A DNA stretch of 39,759 nt. Origin: an uncultured Rickettsiales bacterium. GTDB lineage: Bacteria; Pseudomonadota; Alphaproteobacteria; RF32; CAG-239. Of the stretch, positions 1 to 8,414 are shown piece by piece. Position 1 is the stretch's first letter. Every line of letters starts with the position of its first letter. A program made the position numbers and the translations under genes. The stretch covers positions 1-39,759 of the forward strand of contig URXV01000012.1 in NCBI GenBank assembly GCA_900551865.1, written 5' to 3'. The notes below the pieces were generated by a model. It was not told the origin of the DNA and made no database searches. It worked only from the letters and a program-made list of their open reading frames with translations.

Positions 1-1
1 G

Positions 2-976
2 GACGAATCGCCGGCACCGAAAGCAAAAGTCGTGGATTTTACGACCAAAATAGCGAAAATGCAAAATGCCGGAGATAACTTTAACGGATTTTATAAAATT
101 ATTATTGGCATTCTATTGTTTTTATGGCTTATTTCCGGCTTTTATCAGGTTCAGCCGAGCGAGCAGGGTGTCGTGCTGCGTCTGGGAAAGTATGCCGAAA
201 CGACAGATGCCGGGCTGCATTATCACCTGCCCTACCCTTTTGAGCAGGTTTATATTGTCGACATCAGCAAAGAACGCAGCATCAATCTGGGCGTCAACGA
301 AAGCAGTTACCGTGATTCCAGCGAACTGACGGAAAGCCATATGCTGACCGGCGACGAAAATATTGTCGACATTAATCTGACTGTTGTCTGGAATATTAAA
401 AATGCCAACGATTTCCTGTTTAAGACGAGAACCCCGGAATCGACGGTCAAAGTCGCGGCGCAGTCAGTTTTGCGGGAAATTATCGGACAGTCTAAGATGG
501 AAGACGTCATTACGGGCGACCGCAACAAAATTGAAAATGATACGAAAAAAGAGCTACAGAGCCTGCTGGACGGTTTTCAAACCGGCGTGAACATCGTCCG
601 TGTCAAATTGCAAAAGGCCGACCCGCCGAAACAGGTTGTCGATGCCTTTAATGAAGTACAACGCGCAAAAACCGATGCCGAACGCTTTAAAAATGAAGCG
701 GAAGCTTATGCAAACGAGGTTTTGCCTAAAGCTGAAGGCGAAGCGATTAAGCGCAAGCAGGAAGCAGAAGCCTACAAGGAAGCCGTTATCAGCAAAGCAG
801 AAGGCGAAGCCCAGCGTTTTTCTTCCGTTTATGACGCTTATAAAACAGGAAAACTGGTAACATCCAAGCGCCTTTACCTTGAAACGATGGAAGACGTGTT
901 ACAGAAATCAAAAAAGGTCATTATGGAACCCGGACAGAAAAGTTCCAACATGATGCCGATTTTGCCTTTAAAATAA
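2..976 (+). CDS. hflK: HflK, SPFH-domain subunit of the HflKC complex (5' partial)
   Basis: HflK and HflC form the membrane-anchored HflKC assembly that surrounds and restrains the FtsH protease. The reading frame is open to the left edge of the window, so the true start and the usual Gly/Pro-rich N-terminus probably lie outside; the GTG at 32 is only the first start-like codon inside. A single membrane segment (IIIGILLFLWLISGF) is followed directly by an SPFH/band-7 domain beginning PSEQGVVLRLGKY, then a long Ala/Glu/Lys-rich coiled coil (AEAYANEVLPKAEGEA) typical of stomatin-like proteins. hflC follows after a short gap on the same strand, and the neighbours confirm the assignment. FtsH itself is not in the window. 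Confidence 0.95.
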   Translation, partial: DESPAPKAKVVDFTTKIAKMQNAGDNFNGFYKIIIGILLFLWLISGFYQVQPSEQGVVLRLGKYAETTDAGLHYHLPYPFEQVYIVDISKERSINLGVNESSYRDSSELTESHMLTGDENIVDINLTVVWNIKNANDFLFKTRTPESTVKVAAQSVLREIIGQSKMEDVITGDRNKIENDTKKELQSLLDGFQTGVNIVRVKLQKADPPKQVVDAFNEVQRAKTDAERFKNEAEAYANEVLPKAEGEAIKRKQEAEAYKEAVISKAEGEAQRFSSVYDAYKTGKLVTSKRLYLETMEDVLQKSKKVIMEPGQKSSNMMPILPLK

Positions 977-995
977 CGAGAAGACGGAGTTGAAG

Positions 996-1856
996 ATGAA
1001 GAAAAACTTACATTTGATTTTAGTCGGCGCTGCCATTCTGCTGGTACTGGCATCCCAGTCGCTGTATATTGTTCAACAGCCGGAACAGGCCATCGTTTTG
1101 CAATTCGGCAATCCGGTACGGCTGATACAGGAACCGGGACTGAAAATAAAAATGCCGTTTATCCAAAATGTCGTTTTTTATGATAAACGTTTGTTAAATC
1201 TGGAACCGCCGGCGCAGGAAGTCGTCCTGAAAGACAAAAAGCGTTTAGATGTCGATACTTTTTCCAGATACAGAATTGTTGAACCGTTGACATTTTACAA
1301 AACAGTCAGAAACGAATATCAGGCGCAGAACAGGCTGCAGGAAATTGTCAATTCTTCGGCACGAAATGTTTTAGCAACGTTTACACTGAAGGAGCTTCTG
1401 TCTGAAAAAAGAACGGAAATCATGAAACAAATCAGCGATGCCGTAAAAGCCGATGCGGCTCAGCTTGGCGTTGAGGTTGCCGATGTCCGCATCCGCCGCG
1501 CCGATTTGCCGGTGCAAGTTTCCCAGGCTATTAATGACCGTATGAAGACAGAAAGAATCCGCGAAGCAAAAGGATACAGAGCAGACGGGGAAAAAACCGC
1601 GCAGGAAATCCGTGCGACGGCGGACAAGCAGGCAACCATAACCGTAGCAACTGCTGAAAAGGAGGCACAGCAAATTAAAGGCGAGGGCGACAAAAAAGCG
1701 ACGGAAATCTGGAACAAAGCAACAGGTGTTGACCCAGAATTTTATGCATTTTATCGTTCCCTTGAAGCATATCGCAACTCTTTTGACGAGGAAACATCGC
1801 TGGTACTGGCTCCGGAGGGTGAGTTCTTCAATTATTTCGGAAAGTCTTTAAAATAA
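996..1856 (+). CDS. hflC: HflC, SPFH-domain partner of HflK
   Basis: Second subunit of the HflKC complex, periplasm-facing and anchored by one N-terminal membrane helix (LILVGAAILLVLASQSLYIV). The SPFH domain starts at QQPEQAIVLQFGNPV; the sequence then has the RADLPVQVSQAINDRM stretch and the REAKGYRADGEKTAQEI segment characteristic of HflC, followed by an Ala/Glu/Lys coiled coil. The start is taken as ATG 996: GGAG at 986-989 sits six bases upstream of it, whereas the in-frame TTG at 990 touches the GGAG and cannot use it. The product is 286 residues, a normal family length. Close spacing to hflK and to the downstream protease suggests one transcript. Confidence 0.95.
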   Translation: MKKNLHLILVGAAILLVLASQSLYIVQQPEQAIVLQFGNPVRLIQEPGLKIKMPFIQNVVFYDKRLLNLEPPAQEVVLKDKKRLDVDTFSRYRIVEPLTFYKTVRNEYQAQNRLQEIVNSSARNVLATFTLKELLSEKRTEIMKQISDAVKADAAQLGVEVADVRIRRADLPVQVSQAINDRMKTERIREAKGYRADGEKTAQEIRATADKQATITVATAEKEAQQIKGEGDKKATEIWNKATGVDPEFYAFYRSLEAYRNSFDEETSLVLAPEGEFFNYFGKSLK

Positions 1857-1866
1857 GGATTGGGCG

Positions 1867-3288
1867 ATGCGCAATAATAAGGGTTTGATAATGCGCGTTT
1901 TCCTTTTGAGCGCAGTTTTCCTTTTACCTCCGGTTTATATGGCGAGAGCCGTAGATTCCTATGCGGATATGGTTGAACAGCTTATGCCATCGGTTGTCAA
2001 TATTTCGACCGAACGCAATACAATTGCAACAGATGAAGAAACGGTTGACAATATGATGGTTAACCCCGCATTGGAAGGGAGAGAATCGCTTGGCTCCGGT
2101 TTCTTTATCAGGAACGACGGATACATTCTGACGAACAACCATGTTATTAACGGAGCCAAGAAGATTTCCGTCATTACAAACGATGATGAAATTTATGAGG
2201 CAAAAATTGTCGGAACCGATAAGCCGAGCGATTTGGCTGTTTTGAAAATTGAAGAAAACAGGCAAAACGATATACCCTCAGTTTCTGCGGAAAAAGCAGA
2301 CCAAGGCGAAAAGCCGGCAAAATTCAAGCCTGTCATTTTCGGCAATGCCGATAATGCGCGAATCGGCGACAAAGTTCTGACATTCGGAAATCCTTACGGC
2401 TTGGGCGTCAGCGTTTCCGAGGGAATAATTTCCGCCAAATCACGCAATATCGGCTTAGGCGAACAGCAATATCTGCAAACAGATGCCGCCATCAACCAAG
2501 GGAATTCCGGAGGACCGATGTTTAATACGGACGGAGAGGTCATAGGCGTCAATGCGGCAATATTTACGGCCAGAGGCGCAAGCGGTGTGGGTTTTTCTCT
2601 TCCTTCCAACATTGCAAACTGGGTATCGGGACAACTGATAACCAACGGCAAGGTTCGCAGAGGCTGGCTGGGCATCACCGTTTCCAACGGTATTGACAGA
2701 TACACGGACAAGCCCGGCTTTGTTATTACGGAAATCAGTGAAGATTCTTCCGCTTTCAAAGAAGGATTGCGGGCGGGGGATATTATCATCGCCTATAACG
2801 ATAAGCCTGCAACAGATGTGGCCGAGTTTAAGCACTTTACGGAAACAATGGAGCCTGGGCAGGCACTGCGCCTGAAGACACTCAGTTTTGGCGAAGAAAT
2901 CAGAAACGTTGTCAGGATTCAGGAAATGCCGGCTGAAGAATTAAAAGATGTTACAAATCGCGCGCTCAGCGAAAGCAGCAAATATTATCACCAAAGTTCA
3001 GACAACGACGTCTTTTACATTTCCGAGTTGAAGATTGCCGTCAAAGAGGCGAATCCGAGAGGGTTGATGATTACCGGCATAGAATCGAAATCGCCGCTGT
3101 ACGGCAAAGGGATTAAAGATGGCGACATTATCCTTGAGGCTGACCGGACGGATATTTTTTCTGCCGATAATCTGCTTGACAACATCCGCAATGCCATTAT
3201 TGATGATTTTCGTCCGATATCCCTGCTTATTCAGGGAATAGACAACACTTTTTATTCAACGATAGAATTGGCGCCGGAAAATGATTAG
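1867..3288 (+). CDS. degP: DegP/DegQ-family periplasmic serine protease (Do)
   Basis: HtrA-family endopeptidase/chaperone handling misfolded envelope proteins. An N-terminal secretion signal is visible (MRVFLLSAVFLLPPVYMARA), although translation may start at ATG 1867 (AAGGAT just upstream) or at the in-frame ATG 1891. The trypsin-like domain carries the catalytic triad: His about residue 92 (TNNHVING), Asp about 122 (DKPSDLAVLKIE) and Ser about 214 (NQGNSGGPMF). Two PDZ domains follow, the first around 265-360 (GWLGITV, GLRAGDIIIAYN) and a more divergent one around 385-465 (GIKDGDIILEAD). Placement straight after hflKC is common in Alphaproteobacteria. DegP versus DegQ cannot be settled from sequence alone, so the symbol is generic. 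Confidence 0.93.
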   Translation: MRNNKGLIMRVFLLSAVFLLPPVYMARAVDSYADMVEQLMPSVVNISTERNTIATDEETVDNMMVNPALEGRESLGSGFFIRNDGYILTNNHVINGAKKISVITNDDEIYEAKIVGTDKPSDLAVLKIEENRQNDIPSVSAEKADQGEKPAKFKPVIFGNADNARIGDKVLTFGNPYGLGVSVSEGIISAKSRNIGLGEQQYLQTDAAINQGNSGGPMFNTDGEVIGVNAAIFTARGASGVGFSLPSNIANWVSGQLITNGKVRRGWLGITVSNGIDRYTDKPGFVITEISEDSSAFKEGLRAGDIIIAYNDKPATDVAEFKHFTETMEPGQALRLKTLSFGEEIRNVVRIQEMPAEELKDVTNRALSESSKYYHQSSDNDVFYISELKIAVKEANPRGLMITGIESKSPLYGKGIKDGDIILEADRTDIFSADNLLDNIRNAIIDDFRPISLLIQGIDNTFYSTIELAPEND

Positions 3289-3736
3289 AGTTGACTTTTA
3301 CCATTTGCAAAGAGCTCCGCTGGAGCAAGTTTTGCCGAAATTGTGCGAAAAAGCTTACGCTACGGGAAAGCGAATCAAAATTTTGCTCGGAACTGAAGAA
3401 AGGGTCGAATTTATCAACTCGCTTTTGTGGACATATAGTGAAGAGTCTTTTTTGCCGCACGGCAGTAAAAAAGACGGATTTGCCGAAGAACAGCCTATTT
3501 TTATATCGGCAAATGAAGATAATGCCAATAATGCATCTCTGCTTATTTTGGCTGACGGAGCCATGCCCGATACAGAAACGTTGAAACAATATGAGCGTAT
3601 TCTGAATATTTTTGACGGCAATGATGAAACCGCCCTAAACAATGCCCGTGCCTATTGGAAGCAGATAAAAGCCCTTGACGGAGAATTGCATTATTGGCAA
3701 CAAAATGACCGAGGAGCATTTGAGCAAAAGGCATAA
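3281..3736 (+). CDS. holC: DNA polymerase III subunit chi
   Basis: The 151-residue product opens with the HolC signature (RVDFYHL) and contains LCEKAYATGKRIKILLG, SLLWTYSEESFLPHG and QPIFIS, all characteristic of the chi family, which links the clamp loader to single-strand binding protein on the lagging strand. The ATG lies inside the last codons of the upstream protease gene, an 8-base overlap that implies translational coupling. Length matches the family. A replication gene tucked behind an envelope protease is a co-transcription quirk rather than a functional link. Confidence 0.9.
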   Translation: MIRVDFYHLQRAPLEQVLPKLCEKAYATGKRIKILLGTEERVEFINSLLWTYSEESFLPHGSKKDGFAEEQPIFISANEDNANNASLLILADGAMPDTETLKQYERILNIFDGNDETALNNARAYWKQIKALDGELHYWQQNDRGAFEQKA

Positions 3737-3880
3737 AAGCAGCCAGATATTATTTTTTACAATTTGCAAAGCCGGATATATAAAAACTTACATACGGACG
3801 TATACGGGGCGTTGTCCTTTTGTTGTACAAATTGAACCACCAGATAAGCGGAATACAGACGCATTATTCAGAAATAAGGC

Positions 3881-3909
3881 TTGCACAATTAGAAAATCTA
3901 TGACAGTAT
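3881..3909 (+). promoter_or_regulatory. possible sigma-70 promoter upstream of kdsD
   Basis: TTGCAC at 3881-3886 and CAGTAT at 3904-3909 are separated by 17 bases and lie 34 bases before the kdsD start. The -35 box is good and the -10 box is weak. The 206-base gap between holC and kdsD makes a separate promoter likely; this is the best candidate seen. Confidence 0.3.
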
Positions 3910-3942
3910 TCCGCCATATAAATATTTTTCAGGGGATATGAC

Positions 3943-4935
3943 ATGTCAAATCTGCAGGCATCAAACGACAGCTTTAAATATGACGATTTGAAATATGCGG
4001 TTGAAACGATTGACCGCGAAATAGAAACGCTTGAAATCTTGAAAAACAATTTGGACGGAAACCTTTCGAAGGCACTGGATTTGTTACAAAATACCAAAGG
4101 CCGGGTTATTGTTACGGGAATGGGAAAGTCCGGACATATTGCCCGCAAAATGGCGGCTACCTTTGCTTCAACCGGAACAGTTTCTTTCTTTGTACACCCA
4201 GCAGAAGCAAGCCACGGCGATTTGGGCATGATTTCCGATGACGACGTTATCATCGCCATTTCTTACAGCGGCGAATCGAAAGAACTATCAGACATTCTGA
4301 TTTATGCCAAACGCCATAATATCCCGCTTATTGCCATTACCAGAAATCCGCAAAGCGCACTGGGAAAAAACTCGTCTTTGGTTCTTAAACTGCCTGACAA
4401 CGGCGAGGCCTGCCCGCTTGGACTGGCTCCGACATCATCGACAACGGCAACAATCGTGTTAGGAGATGTTCTGGCTGTTGATTTGATGGAAAGAAGAGGA
4501 TTTTCAGCAACAGACTTCAGACAACGCCATCCGGGAGGGAAGCTCGGCGCCATTCTCTGCAAAGTTTCCGACATTATGCACAAAGGAGATGATGTTCCGC
4601 TATTGAAAGAAGATGCCATTATGCAGGATGCGTTGCTTGTCATGAGTGAAAAGATGCTGGGATGCGTGGGCATTGTTGATGACAGCGGACGACTGTCGGG
4701 AATTATTACCGATGGCGATTTAAGGCGCTGGATGTCGCCAAGTATTATTACCGAAAAAGTATCAACGGTCATGACGAAAAATCCTAAGGTTATCGGTCCT
4801 GACGCATTGATTGTCGATGCTGTTAACATGATGAACAACACCGGACGCGGCATTACCAACCTGTTTGTCGTCCAAGATGGGAAGCCGGTCGGCGTTATTC
4901 ATATTCATGACTGTCTGAAAGCCGGAGTTGCCTAA
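3943..4935 (+). CDS. kdsD: D-arabinose 5-phosphate isomerase, KpsF/GutQ/KdsD family
   Basis: Interconverts ribulose 5-phosphate and arabinose 5-phosphate, the first committed step toward KDO for lipopolysaccharide. An N-terminal SIS sugar-isomerase domain (about residues 40-180) includes VTGMGKSGHIARKMAAT, HPAEASHGDLGM and AISYSGESKEL; the strongly conserved FRQRHPGGKLGA precedes two CBS domains (about 210-330, with GIITDGDLRRWM and VGVIHIHDCLKAGV). The length of 330 residues is standard. It stands two bases before the lptC-lptA fusion and is probably in one operon with LPS export genes, which fits its role. The assignment to KDO synthesis rather than capsule or sugar-alcohol metabolism rests on this context. 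Confidence 0.95.
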   Translation: MSNLQASNDSFKYDDLKYAVETIDREIETLEILKNNLDGNLSKALDLLQNTKGRVIVTGMGKSGHIARKMAATFASTGTVSFFVHPAEASHGDLGMISDDDVIIAISYSGESKELSDILIYAKRHNIPLIAITRNPQSALGKNSSLVLKLPDNGEACPLGLAPTSSTTATIVLGDVLAVDLMERRGFSATDFRQRHPGGKLGAILCKVSDIMHKGDDVPLLKEDAIMQDALLVMSEKMLGCVGIVDDSGRLSGIITDGDLRRWMSPSIITEKVSTVMTKNPKVIGPDALIVDAVNMMNNTGRGITNLFVVQDGKPVGVIHIHDCLKAGVA

Positions 4936-4937
4936 GA

Positions 4938-6344
4938 GTGTTTGAAACTCAAAAAATAGACAGTTTTTTCAGCGGAGAAAAAAATCTTCTTGATGAGGAA
5001 GAAAAGATTTTCATCAGCCGGCGAACCCGGGTTGTCCGTTTCCTAAAGCTGTTTTTGCCATGCCTGACGGCTTTACTGCTGGGAGTTGGCGTAGTCTTGT
5101 TTGATTTTGAAACGAATAATGATACGACCATCGCTTTAGCTGATGACGAGAAAATTTATTTTGAAAAGTTCAGAATGAAAAACACCGTATTTGAAATTAC
5201 GGAAAAAGACAACCAGTTTAGCACGCTCAAAGCCGATATTGTTGAAGAAACCGAACCGGGTAAAAAAATGTATAATCTGGTTAATCCTGATGCCAAAACT
5301 TTGGACAATGGCAAAGTCATTACCCTGACAGCCAGAAACGGGAAATACAATCAGAATAAACAGATTTTGGATTTAAATACAGATGTTGTTTCCAACTATA
5401 ACCATCAAATGGAGATAAAAACCAGCAGTGCCACCTATAATTTTGCTACGGAGTACGGGTACGGCAATGAGAAAGTTATCGGAAACGGAGAAAAGGGTTA
5501 TTTTGAAGCGGACAGGTTTACATTCAGTAAGCCGAAAGGCATTATTACCCTGATAAACAACGTATATATGAAAAGCGGCGACACGGAACTGCGTACCCCG
5601 GATAAAGCCGTTATGTTTATGAATGAAAACAAATTCGTTTCGGCAAACGCTACTGTAAAAAAAGGAAACGATACATTAAAAGGTGACACGATTACGGCAT
5701 TTTTTAAAGATACCAAACGTTTTGAAATTGACCGGGCATTCAGCAATGGGCATACGGAAATACGCTCCGAGGGCAAAACGGCTTTTGCCGACAGAGGAGA
5801 ATATGAGGCGAAGACAGGATTGGTCAAGCTTTTCGACAATGTTAAGATTATTGATGCAAGCGGTTACACCGCGACAGCCGATATCGGTATTTACAGCAGT
5901 ACAAAAAAAACATTTACCCTGCAAAACAATGTTAAAGTTAAAGACAAAAGCGGTTATACCGCCATTGCCAAAAACGGCATATACGACTTAAACAAAAAAA
6001 CATTCACCCTGCTTGATGATGTCCGAATCGATAAAGGCAGCAATGTTATTACAGCACCTAAGGCTATTTATTTCCAACAAAAAGACGAATTCAGATTTTA
6101 TGATGACGTCAAGGTGACGCAGGACAACAATACGGCGACAGCGTTGAGCGGCGTTTATTTTATTAAAAAGAATATTGCCGAACTTGAGCATAATGTCGTT
6201 ATAACCAAAGACGGCAACGTTGTCCGGGGCGATAAGGCCATTTCGGACTTTAATACCTCCAAAAGCAGGCTAGTGGCCAAAAAGGGCGGCCGCATCTCAG
6301 GCAAGTTAATTGAGAGTACCCTGAAAGACAAAAAGGATAAGTAA
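4938..6344 (+). CDS. lptC: Fused LptC-LptA LPS-transport bridge protein
   Basis: The LPS bridge is normally made by two proteins: LptC, anchored in the inner membrane, and periplasmic LptA. Here one 468-residue frame covers both. It begins at GTG 4938 with a cytoplasmic stretch, a single membrane helix around residues 33-54 (FLKLFLPCLTALLLGVGVV) and an LptC-like beta domain (FEKFRMKNTVFEITEKD) up to about 200. The rest is LptA/OstA-like, made of units about 30 residues long; two adjacent units (SGYTATADIGIY and SGYTAIAKNGIY) are clearly duplicated. It ends with the LptA-style VVRGDKAISDFNTSKSRLVA. lptB starts two bases later, where a separate lptA would be expected. No signal peptide or stop separates the two halves. 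Fusion is seen directly; bridge function is inferred from family and context. Confidence 0.88.
   Translation: MFETQKIDSFFSGEKNLLDEEEKIFISRRTRVVRFLKLFLPCLTALLLGVGVVLFDFETNNDTTIALADDEKIYFEKFRMKNTVFEITEKDNQFSTLKADIVEETEPGKKMYNLVNPDAKTLDNGKVITLTARNGKYNQNKQILDLNTDVVSNYNHQMEIKTSSATYNFATEYGYGNEKVIGNGEKGYFEADRFTFSKPKGIITLINNVYMKSGDTELRTPDKAVMFMNENKFVSANATVKKGNDTLKGDTITAFFKDTKRFEIDRAFSNGHTEIRSEGKTAFADRGEYEAKTGLVKLFDNVKIIDASGYTATADIGIYSSTKKTFTLQNNVKVKDKSGYTAIAKNGIYDLNKKTFTLLDDVRIDKGSNVITAPKAIYFQQKDEFRFYDDVKVTQDNNTATALSGVYFIKKNIAELEHNVVITKDGNVVRGDKAISDFNTSKSRLVAKKGGRISGKLIESTLKDKKDK
5858..6030 (+). repeat. 90-bp tandem duplication inside the LptC-LptA fusion
   Basis: Two copies with a 90-base period (30 codons) start at about 5858 and 5948. 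Both encode SGYTA...GIY...KKTFTL followed by a short acidic/amide linker, and the DNA is still similar (CGGTTACACCGC versus CGGTTATACCGC; CATTTACCCTGC versus CATTCACCCTGC). More diverged units of similar length flank them, so the array grew by unit duplication. Confidence 0.8.
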
Positions 6345-6345
6345 A

Positions 6346-7092
6346 ATGACGAATTGCACAGACAGTCAAAATTCTATTCTGGAAGTATTCAATATCGGAA
6401 AAAGATATAAAAACAGAAGCGTTTTGCGAAATGTTTCCCTGAATGTCCGCAGAGGTGAAGCTGTTGGCTTGCTCGGTCCCAACGGCGCAGGCAAAACGAC
6501 CTGTTTTTACTGCGTTACCGGATTGATTACGCCGGATTACGGCGACGTTCATATTGACGGTCAGGATATTACCTATATGCCGATGTATAAGCGGGCACGC
6601 ATGGGAATCGGCTATCTGCCGCAGGAAGCGTCCATATTCAGAAATTTAAGCGTTGAAGACAACATCAAAGCTGTTCTGGAAATCGTTGTTGACGACAAAG
6701 AAAAACGCGAGGTTATGCTGGAAGAGCTTTTGAACGAGTTTTCCATTGCCCATTTGCGAAAATCTCCGTCTATTGCTCTGTCCGGCGGCGAAAGACGCCG
6801 GCTTGAAATTGCCCGCGCATTGGCCGGACAGCCGCATTATATTCTTCTCGACGAGCCTCTGGCCGGAATTGACCCGATTGCCGTCGGCGAAATACGTGAA
6901 CTTGTTTCACAGTTAAAGAATCGGGGACTCGGCGTTCTTATTACCGATCATAATGTCCGCGAAACGCTGGATATTATTGACCGTGCATATATTTTGCACG
7001 GCGGAGCCGTCCTGATGGAGGGAACGCCGGCAGAAATCGTTGCCAGCGAGGAAGTCAGAAAAGTATATCTTGGCGATAATTTTTCAATATAA
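6346..7092 (+). CDS. lptB: LptB, ATPase of the LPS export ABC transporter
   Basis: Cytoplasmic ATPase that works with LptFG to extract LPS from the inner membrane and push it onto LptC/LptA. Walker A GPNGAGKTT is at residues 44-52, the LptB-typical GIGYLPQEASIFRNLSV and LSGGERRRLEIARAL signature near 145, Walker B ILLDEPLAGIDPIAV near 165 and the switch histidine in ITDHNVRETLDI. The length of 248 residues is standard. It starts two bases after the fused lptC-lptA gene. rpoN, which usually follows lptB in Proteobacteria, is absent; hpf comes next behind its own promoter. Confidence 0.97.
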   Translation: MTNCTDSQNSILEVFNIGKRYKNRSVLRNVSLNVRRGEAVGLLGPNGAGKTTCFYCVTGLITPDYGDVHIDGQDITYMPMYKRARMGIGYLPQEASIFRNLSVEDNIKAVLEIVVDDKEKREVMLEELLNEFSIAHLRKSPSIALSGGERRRLEIARALAGQPHYILLDEPLAGIDPIAVGEIRELVSQLKNRGLGVLITDHNVRETLDIIDRAYILHGGAVLMEGTPAEIVASEEVRKVYLGDNFSI

Positions 7093-7104
7093 ACGGCTTT
7101 TTTG

Positions 7105-7134
7105 TTGACTTTTTATTGCTTTTCGGGATATGAT
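7105..7134 (+). promoter_or_regulatory. sigma-70-type promoter of hpf-ptsN
   Basis: TTGACT (7105-7110) and TATGAT (7129-7134) are separated by 18 bases, in the short gap between lptB and hpf. The predicted start of transcription is near 7141, about 30 bases before the hpf ATG. It would allow hpf-ptsN to be expressed apart from the LPS genes. Confidence 0.7.
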
Positions 7135-7172
7135 TTAGAAAGAAAAACAGTAAATAATTGAAGGGAAATGAT

Positions 7173-7739
7173 ATGAAAGTTACATTATCAGGAAAACAGG
7201 TAGATATCAGCGATAAACTGCGCAAACACGTTGAAGACGGCGTTGCCGCTTCCGTGGATAAATATTTCAGCGCGCCTATCAGCTGCTCAGTAGCTTTTTC
7301 CAAGGAAGGAGAGGATTTCAGTGCTGAAATCACTGTCCACCCGGCAAAAAACATCGTTTTGAAAGGTTCGGGTTCCGCGGCAGATCCGTATTCGGCGTTT
7401 GATAATGCTAACGAGCATATTGCGACTCGTTTACGCCGCCACAAAACGAAGCTGAGTGCACACAAGAGCAAAATCGGTTTGGCGGAATTGGCTTATTCCG
7501 CAGTTCTTCCGCTGGTTGAGCAAGATGAAGAAGTCGATGTGAATGAAGACGCTCCGTTGACAATTGCCGAAACCGATGCAAACATTCCGGTATGTACGGT
7601 CAGCGAAGCCGTTATGCTGATGGATTTGGGCAACGAATGCGCCCAGATGTTCCGTAACAGCGCAAACAACCATATCAGCATGGTATACCGCCGCAAAGAC
7701 GGAAATATCGGTTGGGTTGAGCCGAAAGCAGACAACTAA
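7173..7739 (+). CDS. hpf: Ribosome hibernation-promoting factor, long form (HPF/RaiA)
   Basis: Binds the decoding region of idle ribosomes and, in its long form, pairs two 70S particles. The N-terminal S30AE domain (about residues 1-105) opens with KVTLSGKQVDISDKLRKHV; the C-terminal dimerisation domain (about 130-188) shows VSEAVMLMDLGNECAQMF and VYRRKDGNIGWVEP. The start is ATG 7173, six bases after AAGGGA; an upstream in-frame TTG at 7158 precedes that ribosome-binding site and is not used. The length of 188 residues is typical for long HPF. It sits between lptB and ptsN, the classical rpoN-linked position, although rpoN is missing. Confidence 0.93.
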   Translation: MKVTLSGKQVDISDKLRKHVEDGVAASVDKYFSAPISCSVAFSKEGEDFSAEITVHPAKNIVLKGSGSAADPYSAFDNANEHIATRLRRHKTKLSAHKSKIGLAELAYSAVLPLVEQDEEVDVNEDAPLTIAETDANIPVCTVSEAVMLMDLGNECAQMFRNSANNHISMVYRRKDGNIGWVEPKADN

Positions 7740-7757
7740 TTTTTAAGGAATACGCAG

Positions 7758-8201
7758 ATGAATATTGCAGACATAATTTCTAAAAGCGCGGTGCTTGATA
7801 ATGTTCAGGCGGCAAGCAAACGTGAATTGGTACAAAGCTTGTCAGAGCGTATTGCCGCTCTTTCAGGATTAGACGAGCGCGCCGTTTTTGACGCCGTATG
7901 GGAGCGTGAAAATTTAGGCTCTACAGGATACGGTGAAGGTGTCGCTTTCCCGCATGCCAGAATTGAAGGGCTGGAGAAAGTCTGCGGCATGTTTGCAAGA
8001 CTGGAGGAACCGGTTGATTTTGATTCTTTGGACGGCAAGCCGGTTGATTTGGTCTTTATGCTCATCAGTCCGGAAAACAGCGGAGCTGATCACCTGACTG
8101 CTTTGGCTGCGCTTTCCCGAATTTTGAAGACGGAGGGCAGTTGCGAGAAGCTCAGAAAGGCTCGTTCCACAGATGAAATCTATGCAATATTGAATGCGTA
8201 A
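7758..8201 (+). CDS. ptsN: PTS IIA-like nitrogen regulatory protein (EIIA-Ntr)
   Basis: Phosphoacceptor protein at the end of the nitrogen-related phosphotransfer chain, regulating potassium, nitrogen and stress responses rather than transporting sugar. The active-site histidine is in GVAFPHARIEGL, preceded by WERENLGSTGYGEG; VDLVFMLISPENSGADHL completes the family pattern. The 147 residues form a single EIIA domain. It follows hpf by 18 bases and ends in a hairpin terminator. No HPr, EI-Ntr or rpoN gene is in the window. Confidence 0.95.
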   Translation: MNIADIISKSAVLDNVQAASKRELVQSLSERIAALSGLDERAVFDAVWERENLGSTGYGEGVAFPHARIEGLEKVCGMFARLEEPVDFDSLDGKPVDLVFMLISPENSGADHLTALAALSRILKTEGSCEKLRKARSTDEIYAILNA

Positions 8202-8214
8202 AAAAACAAGTCTC

Positions 8215-8247
8215 AGCCCCTGTCTATATTGCAGGGGCTTTCTTTTA
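8215..8247 (+). terminator. Rho-independent terminator after ptsN
   Basis: The stem AGCCCCTG (8215-8222) pairs perfectly with CAGGGGCT (8232-8239), with a nine-base loop and a T-rich tail (TTCTTTTAT). It ends the hpf-ptsN transcript. Confidence 0.9.
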
Positions 8248-8349
8248 TAAAATTTCTTTGCACAGAACTGTTTTTCACATGCAGAATTGTTTTTGTGTAT
8301 AGAATTCTTACTCCGCAGAAAAAATTTAATATATTTAAATCGTTTTATA

Positions 8350-8395
8350 AAAAAAGAGGAAAACACCCGATTAGAAATTATCGATTCCGGGTGTT
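8350..8395 (-). terminator. Terminator of the 8415-10429 gene pair
   Basis: The stem AACACCCG (8362-8369) pairs with CGGGTGTT (8388-8395). Read on the minus strand it is followed by TTTTCCTCTTTTTTT, giving a proper T tract just past the stop codon of the leucine-rich-repeat-like gene. Confidence 0.8.
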
Positions 8396-8414
8396 CCATA
8401 AGGAAATTAAAAAT

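Noticed and set aside
3675..3941. Open frame of 88 codons filling the gap between holC and kdsD
   Set aside because: It overlaps the end of holC in another frame, has no clear ribosome-binding site at its start, and its translation shows no recognisable pattern.
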